Part shown: piece after piece, positions 53,017 to 61,708 of the stretch | How positions within the stretch are numbered: the stretch's first letter is position 1 | How the letters are laid out: the number at the start of each line of letters is the position of its first letter | Program-made: the position numbers and the translations under genes | The notes under the pieces: model-generated | Told to the model about the DNA's origin: nothing | The model's input: only the letters and a program-made list of their open reading frames with translations | The model's database searches: none | Source of the DNA: Acinetobacter sp. C26M | Lineage (GTDB): Bacteria; Pseudomonadota; Gammaproteobacteria; Pseudomonadales; Moraxellaceae | DNA length: 64,000 nt | Direction: 5' to 3' | NCBI RefSeq assembly: GCF_023702675.1 | Contig: NZ_CP098478.1 | Location: forward strand, 1,674,001 to 1,738,000

Positions 53017-53250
53017 AGATTTGCGTTAAAACCAAAACAATGTCGGTAATGATGCGATAGCTTATTGTCATTTTGCAATCATAAAACTGTGAATAAATAG
53101 CAACATGCAATAAAAACTTTAAGAATGCGTTGACATTAGATGTATAAAAAAACAACGGATAGACATTTTTATACTTTTTAATCAATCATCAACGCAACAT
53201 TGGTTGTTAATGATATGATAGTCAGTAATCGCGACGGAGCTAAATTATTC

Positions 53251-54159
53251 GTGCAAATTTCACATAAATCCTTTCGAAATATTGGTCTAATTGGACGACC
53301 AGACAAGTATTCTGTAGTAGAAACGTTATGTTTAATTCATGATCATCTGATCACTTTAGGTTTAAATCCCGTTTTTGATCAGGAAACAGCCAAACTGGTG
53401 CCTTATAGTTATGGGCAAACAGTCAGCCGAAATTTACTTGGGGAAGTGGTTGATTTAGTTGTGGTTGTGGGTGGTGATGGTTCATTATTACATGCTGCAC
53501 GTGCATTGGTTCGACATAATACGCCTGTGATTGGGATTAACCGTGGTCGATTAGGTTTTTTAACAGACATAAAACCTGCGGAAGCGATATTTAAACTGGA
53601 TCAAGTGCTACAAGGTCAATTTCAGCTTGATCGCCGTTTCTTATTGGAAATGGAAGTGCGTACCAATGGTGAAACGATTTATGATGCAATTGCATTGAAT
53701 GATGTGGTACTACACTCTGGGAAATCGGTTCATATGATCGATTTCGAGCTGAATATTGATGGGCAATATGTCTATCGTCAGCACAGTGATGGTTTAATTG
53801 TTTCAACCCCAACGGGTTCAACTGCATATTCATTGTCAGGTGGTGGACCAATCTTACATCCGAGTATGGATGCCATAGCATTGGTGCCAATGCATCCACA
53901 TACTTTGTCATCACGACCGATCGTGGTGGGTGGTCACAGTGAAGTTAAAATCACCATTCGTGAAAACCGTGTCTTACCGATGGTCAGTGCCGATGGACAA
54001 CATAGTGTTGCATTAAATGTCGGTGATACCGTGCATATTCGCAAACATCCGTTTAAACTAAGCTTATTACATCCACCAGGTTATGACTTCTATATGGCAT
54101 GTCGCACCAAATTGGGGTGGAATCAAGATTTTGAATCTTTTCAACAGGATGACTCATGA
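53251..54159 (+). CDS. nadK: NAD kinase
   Basis: 302 residues from a GTG at 53251, preceded at some distance by CGGAG; this gives the usual length, whereas in-frame starts upstream add about 17 residues unlike the family. The GGDG motif lies at 74-77, followed by the NAD site (GINRGRLGFLTD), NDVVLH, and the Gly-rich TPTGSTAYSLSGGGP. It makes NADP from NAD and ATP. It overlaps yeaC by ATGA. Confidence 0.95.
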   Translation: MQISHKSFRNIGLIGRPDKYSVVETLCLIHDHLITLGLNPVFDQETAKLVPYSYGQTVSRNLLGEVVDLVVVVGGDGSLLHAARALVRHNTPVIGINRGRLGFLTDIKPAEAIFKLDQVLQGQFQLDRRFLLEMEVRTNGETIYDAIALNDVVLHSGKSVHMIDFELNIDGQYVYRQHSDGLIVSTPTGSTAYSLSGGGPILHPSMDAIALVPMHPHTLSSRPIVVGGHSEVKITIRENRVLPMVSADGQHSVALNVGDTVHIRKHPFKLSLLHPPGYDFYMACRTKLGWNQDFESFQQDDS

Positions 54160-54428
54160 ATATTGAACAAATGCTCGCTGTTTTAAATCCTGAAATTGTT
54201 GAGCGTCTTCGTACTGCTGTTGAAATTGGCAAATGGCCAAATGGGATTGCATTAACCAAAGAACAGCGTGAAATCTGTATGCAAGCGGTGTATGCATGGG
54301 AAATGGAACATTTACCAAAAGAGCAGCGTAGCGGTTATATCGATCGTGGTACTAAAGATGAAGGTGAGGAATGTGATGATGATCATCACAAACATGAGCC
54401 TGAATTTAAGCCGATTCGTTTTGTGTAA
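54156..54428 (+). CDS. DUF1315 (YeaC-like) protein
   Basis: 90 residues, MNIEQMLAVLNPEIVERLR with GKWPNGIALTKEQRE and AVYAWEMEHLP, the DUF1315/YeaC pattern. A His/Asp/Glu-rich tail (about 65-82) could bind metal. The function is unknown; the ATG overlaps the nadK stop, so translation is coupled. A terminator follows. Confidence 0.9.
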   Translation: MNIEQMLAVLNPEIVERLRTAVEIGKWPNGIALTKEQREICMQAVYAWEMEHLPKEQRSGYIDRGTKDEGEECDDDHHKHEPEFKPIRFV

Positions 54429-54446
54429 AAGTTGTGAGATATTTAC

Positions 54447-54477
54447 AATGCCCTTGATTTTTAGGGCATTTTTATTA
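54447..54477 (+). terminator. Intrinsic terminator after nadK-yeaC
   Basis: ATGCCCT / AGGGCAT with an 8-base loop and a T-rich tail. Confidence 0.85.
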
Positions 54478-54571
54478 CTTGCATGTTCCAAGGTCATTGT
54501 TTGAAATGGCCATAATCAAAAGAAGTTAAGTTAGTTTGTAATAAAAAAGTGACAGAAAACGTCATAAACAG

Positions 54572-54581
54572 ACAGTACTGT
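54572..54581. promoter_or_regulatory. Palindrome in the vgrG promoter region
   Basis: ACAGTACTGT is a perfect 10-bp palindrome within a run of four ACAG or GTCA-type elements (54551-54590) upstream of vgrG. It could be an operator; no family is assignable. Confidence 0.3.
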
Positions 54582-54643
54582 ATAGACAGAGGCATATTGC
54601 TATCGCTAAAATGCCATAAATTTAAGCAAAAAAATCTATAAAA

Positions 54644-57400
54644 ATGTTGAACAACATCTTTCAAGCCTTAGAAAGTCTCGGCCTTAGCGCACAAAAACGT
54701 GCGATTCATATTCAATTTTCTAATCAAAATTTAAATTCGCAGGTTTTTCTGCAACGTATTGATGGTCAGCATCAACTGAATCAAGGCTTTAGTGCAGAAT
54801 TAATTTGCCTATCGACCAATGCGGCCATCCCATTAAAACAATTTATTGGTAGCCAAGCTGCGGTTGATAGCGTGACCGATCAAGGTCAATTGACCCGTGT
54901 CACAGGCATTATCACCCAAGCCTTACAAGGACAATCCGACGGTAGCTTAACTTTATATAAACTGACTTTAGAAGATCCAACCGCACTGTGGAAACAACGC
55001 CGTAACAGCCGTGTGTTTATGAATAAGAGCGTGCGTGATGTGGTGGAAATTATCTTCAAAGAGTGGCAACAAAAGAGTCCACTCTTTGCATCAAGCTTAA
55101 GTTTAGATTTAAGTGGACTCAGTCAGGACTATGATGTCCGTCCCTTTATTATGCAGTCTAATGAAAGCGATTATGACTTTCTCACCCGTTTGATGAGAAG
55201 TGAAGGGATGAATTGGCTTATTGACGAAGCTGAGCGAATCGTTGCACTCAGTAGTGCTGCGATTCAGCCGCAAAAACTACGTTTGATTGATGACAATAGC
55301 CAGTATCAAGCCTTAGACCGTCGCCATATTCGCTACCACCGTAGCAGTGCCACAGAACAATACGACAGCATGACCAGTTTGGTCGGACAACGTTCTCTAC
55401 AACCCAGCAGCGTGCATGTACAACGCTGGCAAGCAGATGCACTAGAACAAGAAGATGGTGCAGGCAGTGTGCAAAGCACACATACGCACAGCGATCAGTA
55501 TGACAATGCCAGTCTAGGACTAGAACAAGCATGGCATTTTTCACCAGCGTGGATGCAAGACCACAATGGTGAAGACGGTGCTACCCAATCAGGTAATGCA
55601 CAGATAGAAAAACTGAATCAGAATCTCGGTCAATACTATGATCTGCAATCAAAGCAATTTACAGCCAATACTACGGTGCGAGACACCCATGTCGGTTACT
55701 GGTTTGAACTGGCAGAGCACCCTGAAATTGATCAACATGATGGTGCAGACAAAGAATTCCTAATTACAGGCAAAAACTTTTATAACCAAAATAATTTACC
55801 TAAAGATCTACATCAACAGATCAATCAACTCTTAGCACAAAGCAACTGGCAAATAAAAGAGAGTGGCGAACGCCAAGCCAATCAACTGACGTTGCAACGC
55901 CGCAATATCAAAACCGTTCCTGAATTTAATCCGTTACAACACCGTCCAGCTGCTTCACCACAACGCGCCAAAGTGGTTGGACCAAGTGGAGAAGAAATCC
56001 ATGTGGATGAATGGGGGCGGATCAAAGTTCGCTTCCTGTTTACTCGCAATGACGACCATAGCCATGATGGTGGTTCAGGTGCCAATGACAATGACACTGA
56101 TTCTGCTTGGGTCGATGTACTGACACCTTGGGCTGGTGAAGGCTATGGTGCACGCTTCTTGCCACGTATTGATGAAATCGTGGTGATTGACTTCTTTGAT
56201 GGCAATATTGACCGTCCGTTTGTGGTAGGACGCATCCACGAAGCCCATCGTAGCCCAACCAAATTCGATAATGCAGGCAAGCTGCCTGACACCAAGAAAC
56301 TGGCAGGGATCAAGTCCAAAGAATATCAAGGCGAAGGCTTTAACCAACTGCGTTTTGATGACACCACAGGACAGATCAGCGCACAGCTACAAAGCAGTCA
56401 TGCCGCAAGCCAACTCAATCTCGGCAAACTGAGTCACCCTAAAGCAACAGCAGAAAGTGAAGATCGAGGCGAAGGGTTTGAGCTGCGGACTGACCAATGG
56501 GGTGCTGTGCGTGCTGGCGAAGGCTTACTCGTTTCTACGCATAAGCAGGATCAAGCGCAAGGCGAACACCTCGATGCACAAGTTGCTAAACAGCAGCTAG
56601 AAGGTAATCAAAGCAATGCCAAGGCACTGAGCGAAGTGGCTAAGAACCAGCAGACTGATGAGATTGAATCCGTTGAACAACTAAAAGCATTTTTTGAATC
56701 GCTGGAGTCTAATATTGCCAAATTTAACAAGGCTGTCCTATTACTCAATTCTCCTGAAGGTATTGGCCTAAGTACTAATGAAGATATTCATTTATCTGCG
56801 GATGGACAGATCAATCAGTTTGCGAGCGACAGTATCAATCTAAGTACACAGAAAAACCTGATTACACATGCTCAAAACCGAATCAGTCTGTTTGCAGCAC
56901 AAAATGGAATTAAACAGGTCGCAGCAAATGGTAACTTTGAAATCCATGCTCAAGGTGATGGAATAGATTTACTTGCTAAGCAAAGCATCCAGATTATCTC
57001 AACTGAAGATCGTATTGAGATCATCAGTCCGAAAGAGATCGTGATTACTGCGGGTGGTTCTCAGATTAAGCTGAATGGTGCAGGTATTTTCCCGACCACA
57101 GGTGGCAAGTTTGAGGTGAAGGCTGGACAGCATTTGTTTATGGGTGGAAGTAAGCTAGCTATACCAAAATATTCACTACCTAAAATTGGTGAAAAAAATC
57201 AATATAGCTTAAAATACCAAATGCTGGATGATAGTGGTAATCCTTTGATAAATAAAAAATATATTGCTTTTTTGGATTCTGGAAAAACGGCTGAAGGTAT
57301 AACTGATTCCAATGGTTTTACCAATGAAATAAGAACCATACAAAAAGAAGATGTATCAATTCATGTTTTCTTGGATAAGGAGTTAGATGTTGAGCAATAA
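54644..57400 (+). CDS. vgrG: Type VI secretion tip protein VgrG with transthyretin-like extension
   Basis: 918 residues. The order is a gp27-like base (about 10-410: QRIDGQHQLNQGFSAELICL, FIMQSNESDYDFLTRLMRSEG), a gp5-like OB fold (about 440-540: VDEWGRIKVRF and GYGARFLPRIDEIVVIDF), a helical linker, the DUF2345 beta-helix spike (about 670-840) and a C-terminal extension from about 854 (YSLKYQMLDDSGNPL...ITDSNGFT) that looks like a transthyretin/carboxypeptidase-regulatory fold. Such extensions recruit cargo effectors. The final 80 codons are much more AT-rich than the rest. It has no clear ribosome-binding site and is not with a T6SS gene cluster, so it is an orphan vgrG. It overlaps the next gene by 14 bases. 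Confidence 0.95.
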   Translation: MLNNIFQALESLGLSAQKRAIHIQFSNQNLNSQVFLQRIDGQHQLNQGFSAELICLSTNAAIPLKQFIGSQAAVDSVTDQGQLTRVTGIITQALQGQSDGSLTLYKLTLEDPTALWKQRRNSRVFMNKSVRDVVEIIFKEWQQKSPLFASSLSLDLSGLSQDYDVRPFIMQSNESDYDFLTRLMRSEGMNWLIDEAERIVALSSAAIQPQKLRLIDDNSQYQALDRRHIRYHRSSATEQYDSMTSLVGQRSLQPSSVHVQRWQADALEQEDGAGSVQSTHTHSDQYDNASLGLEQAWHFSPAWMQDHNGEDGATQSGNAQIEKLNQNLGQYYDLQSKQFTANTTVRDTHVGYWFELAEHPEIDQHDGADKEFLITGKNFYNQNNLPKDLHQQINQLLAQSNWQIKESGERQANQLTLQRRNIKTVPEFNPLQHRPAASPQRAKVVGPSGEEIHVDEWGRIKVRFLFTRNDDHSHDGGSGANDNDTDSAWVDVLTPWAGEGYGARFLPRIDEIVVIDFFDGNIDRPFVVGRIHEAHRSPTKFDNAGKLPDTKKLAGIKSKEYQGEGFNQLRFDDTTGQISAQLQSSHAASQLNLGKLSHPKATAESEDRGEGFELRTDQWGAVRAGEGLLVSTHKQDQAQGEHLDAQVAKQQLEGNQSNAKALSEVAKNQQTDEIESVEQLKAFFESLESNIAKFNKAVLLLNSPEGIGLSTNEDIHLSADGQINQFASDSINLSTQKNLITHAQNRISLFAAQNGIKQVAANGNFEIHAQGDGIDLLAKQSIQIISTEDRIEIISPKEIVITAGGSQIKLNGAGIFPTTGGKFEVKAGQHLFMGGSKLAIPKYSLPKIGEKNQYSLKYQMLDDSGNPLINKKYIAFLDSGKTAEGITDSNGFTNEIRTIQKEDVSIHVFLDKELDVEQ

Positions 57401-58664
57401 CATAAAAGAGTATCTTCCATATGTGAAGTTAAAAACTGAAGTGGATATTACTAAATTAAGCTATACTTTAGCTATATTTGATACTGTAAATCAAAAATAT
57501 AAAAACTCTGATTATAATGTTAAGTATCTTTTTAAAAAATCTGGTTCTAATTTTAGGACTGCAATGATAACTTTGAAAAATAATCGTTCAAGAGTTGAAG
57601 TTTTGAAAGATTATGTTTTAATTTTTAATCTTTATAGGTCAGATAATGGTGGAAATTGGCACCATGTAATAAAAAATTATTACGTAAATAATATGGTTGA
57701 AGAGTTTGAGAAAAGTATTGTAGGAAATGTTAAGTTAGATATTGTTAAATACTCTGAAAAAAATGATGCAACTAAGGTTGTACAGCCTAAAAATCCAAAT
57801 ACTGTTGTGGTTAATATTTCTACAACCCCAATATTTGTTTCAGTGGAGCATCCGCCAGGTTCTAAAAAAGACCCTTTTACAAAAGAGGCAGTAGAAGCAA
57901 GTCTATTTAGCCGTTTAAAAGAACCTTATCCTGATCAAAGATTTACTTATTTATGTGGTCCTGCTGCTTTTTTTTATTGTGTATTAAATAGTAATAAAGA
58001 AATTTATAAAAAAATTGTTAAGGCTTTATGGGAAAAAGGAGAAGTTTTAATTGGAAGGTTAAATATAAAACCTGATCTAAATGGTGCACGCCTTGTTCAT
58101 AATTTTTATGATGATAAAGAAGTTGCAAGAATATCTGCCGTTGACTGGATTACAATGGGAAGTTTAAGAGATAGCTCTAATTCGGTTACAAAGTACAATC
58201 AAGCAGAAGCAGTTGGATGGATAGCAGATAAGCTAAATGGTTTAACAGCATTTACAATGCCAGATGAAATAAAAAATTGGTTTTCTTCGATAGGATATAG
58301 TGTTCCTTTATACCAAAGTTTTATTCGCCAAAAGGTTCCAAGAAATGTTGATTGGCTTGATGTTTTGAGAAGTCTTTCATCTTATCCATCACAAGATTAT
58401 TATTACGTTTTGTTAACTGTTGGAGCGATAACACAAGGTGGTTCAGATCTACCTTCTGTAGCAATAGGGCCTTCACATTATATCGTAATTAATTCAGATT
58501 TAAAGACAGACTCAGGGGTTGTTAATAAACTTACTTCTGATGATACTATCGTTAATGCTACATGTTTTAACTGGGGTAAGCAGGATAGAATTAAATCTGT
58601 TAGCTTAAAAACTTTGAGTCGGTTTATTTGGGCCGTTATTGTTGTAAAAAGAGAGTTAAAATAG
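57387..58664 (+). CDS. Probable T6SS effector with papain-like Cys/His/Asn arrangement
   Basis: 425 residues; AAGGAG lies 4 bases before the ATG, inside the vgrG end. I do not recognise a named family. The N-terminal third (1-145) is beta-rich and may bind the VgrG extension. The C-terminal part has Cys190 in TYLCGPAAFF, His364 in GPSHYIVIN and Asn395 in CFNWGK, matching the catalytic order of papain-like peptidases and amidases (CGPA, HY, N/D-xW-G). Other constant-looking stretches are VDWITMGSLRDS and FTMPDEIKNWF. No signal peptide. It is very AT-rich. Position after vgrG and before a small lipoprotein fits effector-immunity order. The target (peptidoglycan peptide, protein or other) cannot be told; a periplasmic target is suggested by the lipoprotein partner. 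Confidence 0.7.
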   Translation: MLSNNIKEYLPYVKLKTEVDITKLSYTLAIFDTVNQKYKNSDYNVKYLFKKSGSNFRTAMITLKNNRSRVEVLKDYVLIFNLYRSDNGGNWHHVIKNYYVNNMVEEFEKSIVGNVKLDIVKYSEKNDATKVVQPKNPNTVVVNISTTPIFVSVEHPPGSKKDPFTKEAVEASLFSRLKEPYPDQRFTYLCGPAAFFYCVLNSNKEIYKKIVKALWEKGEVLIGRLNIKPDLNGARLVHNFYDDKEVARISAVDWITMGSLRDSSNSVTKYNQAEAVGWIADKLNGLTAFTMPDEIKNWFSSIGYSVPLYQSFIRQKVPRNVDWLDVLRSLSSYPSQDYYYVLLTVGAITQGGSDLPSVAIGPSHYIVINSDLKTDSGVVNKLTSDDTIVNATCFNWGKQDRIKSVSLKTLSRFIWAVIVVKRELK

Positions 58665-59024
58665 ATGAAAAAATTTGTAGCACTAACATTTGTATTTCTA
58701 TTAGGTTGTTCTAATGTAAACAATGATGTGTTTTTGACAAAAGAAATTCCAGTAGCAAAGGTTGGAAGTCCTTATTTTGCAGAAATAAAAATGAAGGAAT
58801 ATCGTGTTATTGAGGATACTTTTCTTGTACAGTCAAATATCGATCAAAAGAGTGGTCTGAGTGTTTCATCAGACCAAGGTGAAAAAGAGTTTGCCCCTCA
58901 TGCTTTGACAATAATTAAAGGAACACCCAAAAGATCTGGTATTTATAAGATAAATATTTCTGGCACTGTTAGGGATGGATTAAAAGATTTTAATAAGGAT
59001 TTTGTTCTAAAAGTTGAGGATTAA
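58665..59024 (+). CDS. Probable T6SS immunity lipoprotein, Ig-like
   Basis: 119 residues. The ATG abuts the stop of the effector gene. A short lipoprotein signal ends FLLGC (Cys 15), which would place the protein on the periplasmic side of a membrane. The mature part resembles a putative Ig (He_PIG-like) domain: KSGLSVSSDQ followed by IIKGTPKRSGIYKINISGTV. An envelope lipoprotein directly after an effector gene is the normal arrangement for immunity to a periplasm-acting T6SS toxin. Assignment rests on context and not on a known family. It is AT-rich like the effector. Confidence 0.65.
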   Translation: MKKFVALTFVFLLGCSNVNNDVFLTKEIPVAKVGSPYFAEIKMKEYRVIEDTFLVQSNIDQKSGLSVSSDQGEKEFAPHALTIIKGTPKRSGIYKINISGTVRDGLKDFNKDFVLKVED

Positions 59025-59195
59025 AATAATCATGTTGTGATTGAGCCTAGTAATAAGCTCGATGGATATAATAATATTAGTATAAAAGGTACTCCGAAAT
59101 ATTCTGGAAAGTTTTCTATTGAAGTTTCTACAGGTTTTTATGATAAAGGTGATGATGAGTTAAGTAAAACTTATGATTTTATAATAAGTGAATAA
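59025..59195 (+). pseudogene. Truncated second copy of the immunity protein
   Basis: Directly after the immunity stop codon the same reading frame stays open for 56 codons and encodes a segment like the C-terminal half of the preceding protein: ISIKGTPKYSGKFSIEVST and YDFIISE against IIKGTPKRSGIYKINISGT and KDFVLKVED. It has no signal peptide, and only a weak GTG (59037) could start it. I read this as the remnant of a second immunity gene fused by deletion to the end of the first; readthrough of the TAA would give a two-domain protein. Confidence 0.65.
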
Positions 59196-59226
59196 ACTCT
59201 AATTTTATCAATTTTTATATTTAGCA

Positions 59227-59266
59227 AATAACCCAAGGTTATATAAGTAATCTTGGGTTATTTTTT
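59227..59266. terminator. Bidirectional intrinsic terminator
   Basis: AATAACCCAAG-g-TTA / TAA-t-CTTGGGTTATT with T-run, between the effector module and the convergent ybiB gene. Confidence 0.85.
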
Positions 59267-59268
59267 GA

Positions 59269-60264
59269 TCAGAAACGACTATTCCACAGCTCTTTCGCTT
59301 TGTTCATTGCTTCATCATAGCTATTGACTACGCCCATGGTATACAACGCGATTCCCATCGTTTCGATCACCGCCATTTCACCATATTCATGCGTCTGCTC
59401 ACCCAACCAAACCGCTTTAAAAACAGCTAAATCAAGCTCTTCTTCAATTGGGCTACGGTCAGGTGTTAGTTTTGGCAATTCATGTTCGTACAACTCACCA
59501 TTTTTAATGCCACAAATTAACGTTTTGGCATCAGGATTACGTTCAAATTCGCCACCTTCACCCTTAATCACAGCACTGTTTTGATAACCCAAGCGGAACG
59601 CAGTCTGTTGATGTGAAGTACGATACGCAGGGTGGAAAATCGCTTGTAAGGTCGCTTTGGCATTAAATGGATTAATCAAACGTGCCAAGGTGTGAATCGG
59701 AGAGCGTAGACCCATCACATTTCGTAGTGAGATCAACTCACTTAAAATAGGTGAGATTGCTTCAAGTGGTAGATAGGCAAAGTTATGCTGTTCAAGTTGT
59801 TCGCGCACATCCTGTTCATTTTGACAAATTGAAAAGCCCAAGTATTGTAAAACTTGTTCAGTATAGACACGGTTAATGGTATGCCCCGATGCACCATGCA
59901 TCACAATCTTGTAACCATGATGCGCTAAAGTCAGTGCTGCCAATAAGAACCACGGATAGTGTTTACGCTTGCCTGCATAAGATGACCAGTCTAGATCCAC
60001 ATCAAGTGGCTTAAAGTTGAGTTGATCACGCGTGGCTTGGACAAAACCAGCCAGTTCATCGACAGATTCTTCCTTGACGCGTAAGAGCATTAAGAATGCA
60101 CCAAGCTGCACATCCAAGACTTCAGCTTTTAAAATCATGCTAAATGCTTGATAGGCTTCTTCATAACTAAGCGAACGAGAACCTGTTTTGCCTTTACCTA
60201 AAATACGAACATATTGAGCAAAAGGATGTTCTGCGGTTTTATAGATATTACGTTTTGTGTTCAT
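59269..60264 (-). CDS. ybiB: YbiB/TrpD2-type glycosyl-transferase-fold protein
   Basis: About 331 residues from the ATG at 60264; another in-frame ATG at 60306 would add 14 residues with no better ribosome-binding site. It has the anthranilate phosphoribosyltransferase fold: RILGKGKTGSRSLSYEEAYQAF, a helical N-domain, HGASGH in place of the TrpD GTGGD region, RNVMGLRSPIHTLARL and KGEGGEFERNP. These are hallmarks of YbiB (TrpD2), a DNA-binding relative without tryptophan synthesis activity. There are no trp neighbours. Confidence 0.85.
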   Translation of the reverse strand: MNTKRNIYKTAEHPFAQYVRILGKGKTGSRSLSYEEAYQAFSMILKAEVLDVQLGAFLMLLRVKEESVDELAGFVQATRDQLNFKPLDVDLDWSSYAGKRKHYPWFLLAALTLAHHGYKIVMHGASGHTINRVYTEQVLQYLGFSICQNEQDVREQLEQHNFAYLPLEAISPILSELISLRNVMGLRSPIHTLARLINPFNAKATLQAIFHPAYRTSHQQTAFRLGYQNSAVIKGEGGEFERNPDAKTLICGIKNGELYEHELPKLTPDRSPIEEELDLAVFKAVWLGEQTHEYGEMAVIETMGIALYTMGVVNSYDEAMNKAKELWNSRF

Positions 60265-60506
60265 GGTCGTATTGAAGGTTGTCGCAAAGAATAATGAATA
60301 TGACATAAAACTGAGCTGTGTAGCATAAAAAAACCAGCAAACTGTTTAACCAATAAGCAATTGTGCTCAGAAGATAGGCGATGCAAACAAAATTATTGAC
60401 CGAATCAGTCTAGTGATTTGATGTAAACGGGACATGACATCCCATCTAAAAGTTATTAGCATGGCTGCGAACAAATTTTTAAAAACAATGAAAGCGAAAG
60501 GAAATA

Positions 60507-61655
60507 ATGATGTTAGCTTACGATTCAGATTTGGAACTCTTCCGCGATAACTTTAAACGCTTTATGAGCGAGCAGATTGCACCTCATTATGAGCAATGGG
60601 AACGTGAAGGCATCATGCCTCGTTCAGTATGGGCAGCATTGGGCGAAAATGGATTCTTGTGTGTCGATGTACCAGAAGAATACGGTGGTTATGGTGTACC
60701 AACGCATTATTCATTGATGTTGGTTGAAGAGTCTGCACGTGCAGGCTACTGTGCATTATCAACCGCGATTTCATGTCATTCTGAAATTGCTGCGCCATAT
60801 ATCCAACACATTGCGACAGAAGAGCAAAAACAGTACTGGTTGCCAAAAATGGTGTCAGGCGAAGTGGTCGGTGCCATTGGTATGACTGAACCAGGTGCAG
60901 GTTCTGACTTACAGGCAATGCGTACCAGCGCAATTTTGCAAGATGATCATTATGTGTTAAATGGTTCGAAAACCTTTATTTCAAATGGTCAGCATGCTGA
61001 TCTCGTGGTTCTTGCCGTAAAAACTGATCCACAAGCACGTGCTAAAGGTGTGTCTTTGATGTTGGTGGATACACATTTGGAAGGTTTTAAAAAGGGTACT
61101 AACCTCGACAAAATTGGTTTGCATTCACAAGATACTTCAGAATTGTTCTTTGATAATGTCAAAGTGCCGAAAGATCAACTATTGGGTCAAGCAGGACAAG
61201 GCTTTGCTTACTTGATGCAAGAGCTTCCGCGTGAACGTACTGCGATTGCTGCGACTGCATTGGGTGCAATTCGTGGTGCGATTGATATTACCACGCAATA
61301 TGTAAAAGAACGCCAAGCCTTTGGTCAGGCAATTTCGCAATTCCAAAATACACGTTTTGTATTGGCACAAGCGAAGATTGACGAGTTGGCAACAGCTGCT
61401 TTCTATAATCAAAACGTGGCTTTATACAATGAAGGCAAATTGGATGTAGAGACGGCTGCGGCATTGAAGAGCTTCAGTAGCGATATGCAAATGAAAGTGG
61501 CTGATAACTTGCTGCAATTATTCGGTGGTTATGGTTATATGACTGAATATCCAATTTCACGTTTCTTTGTCGATGCACGTATTCAGCGTATTTATGGTGG
61601 TACTAACGAGATCATGAAAGAAATCGTGGCACGTGGCATTATCGGTAAAGCTTAA
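60507..61655 (+). CDS. Acyl-CoA dehydrogenase
   Basis: 382 residues with GGAAA before the first ATG. The family plan is complete: an N-terminal helical domain, the FAD-contacting IGAIGMTEPGAGSDL and FISNG, the QAFGQAISQFQ segment, LLQLFGGYGYMTEYPISRFFVDARI, and YGGTNEIMKEIVARGI at the C-terminus. It is close to short- and medium-chain or branched-chain enzymes. It oxidises an acyl-CoA to a 2-enoyl-CoA and passes electrons to ETF. A catalytic Glu is not clear by eye. Single gene with its own terminator. Confidence 0.92.
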   Translation: MMLAYDSDLELFRDNFKRFMSEQIAPHYEQWEREGIMPRSVWAALGENGFLCVDVPEEYGGYGVPTHYSLMLVEESARAGYCALSTAISCHSEIAAPYIQHIATEEQKQYWLPKMVSGEVVGAIGMTEPGAGSDLQAMRTSAILQDDHYVLNGSKTFISNGQHADLVVLAVKTDPQARAKGVSLMLVDTHLEGFKKGTNLDKIGLHSQDTSELFFDNVKVPKDQLLGQAGQGFAYLMQELPRERTAIAATALGAIRGAIDITTQYVKERQAFGQAISQFQNTRFVLAQAKIDELATAAFYNQNVALYNEGKLDVETAAALKSFSSDMQMKVADNLLQLFGGYGYMTEYPISRFFVDARIQRIYGGTNEIMKEIVARGIIGKA

Positions 61656-61672
61656 TTCGCATTTATCTAGTT

Positions 61673-61703
61673 AAACAGCCTGCTTTTGAGCAGGCTGTTT
61701 TGT
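61673..61703. terminator. Intrinsic terminator after acyl-CoA dehydrogenase
   Basis: AAACAGCCTGCT / AGCAGGCTGTTT with a 4-base loop and a T-run; it may also serve the convergent lipoprotein gene. Confidence 0.92.
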
Positions 61704-61708
61704 TTTCA

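Noticed and set aside
54268..54504. 78-codon plus-strand frame overlapping yeaC
   Set aside because: yeaC in the overlapping frame matches the DUF1315 family, and this frame runs through its terminator.
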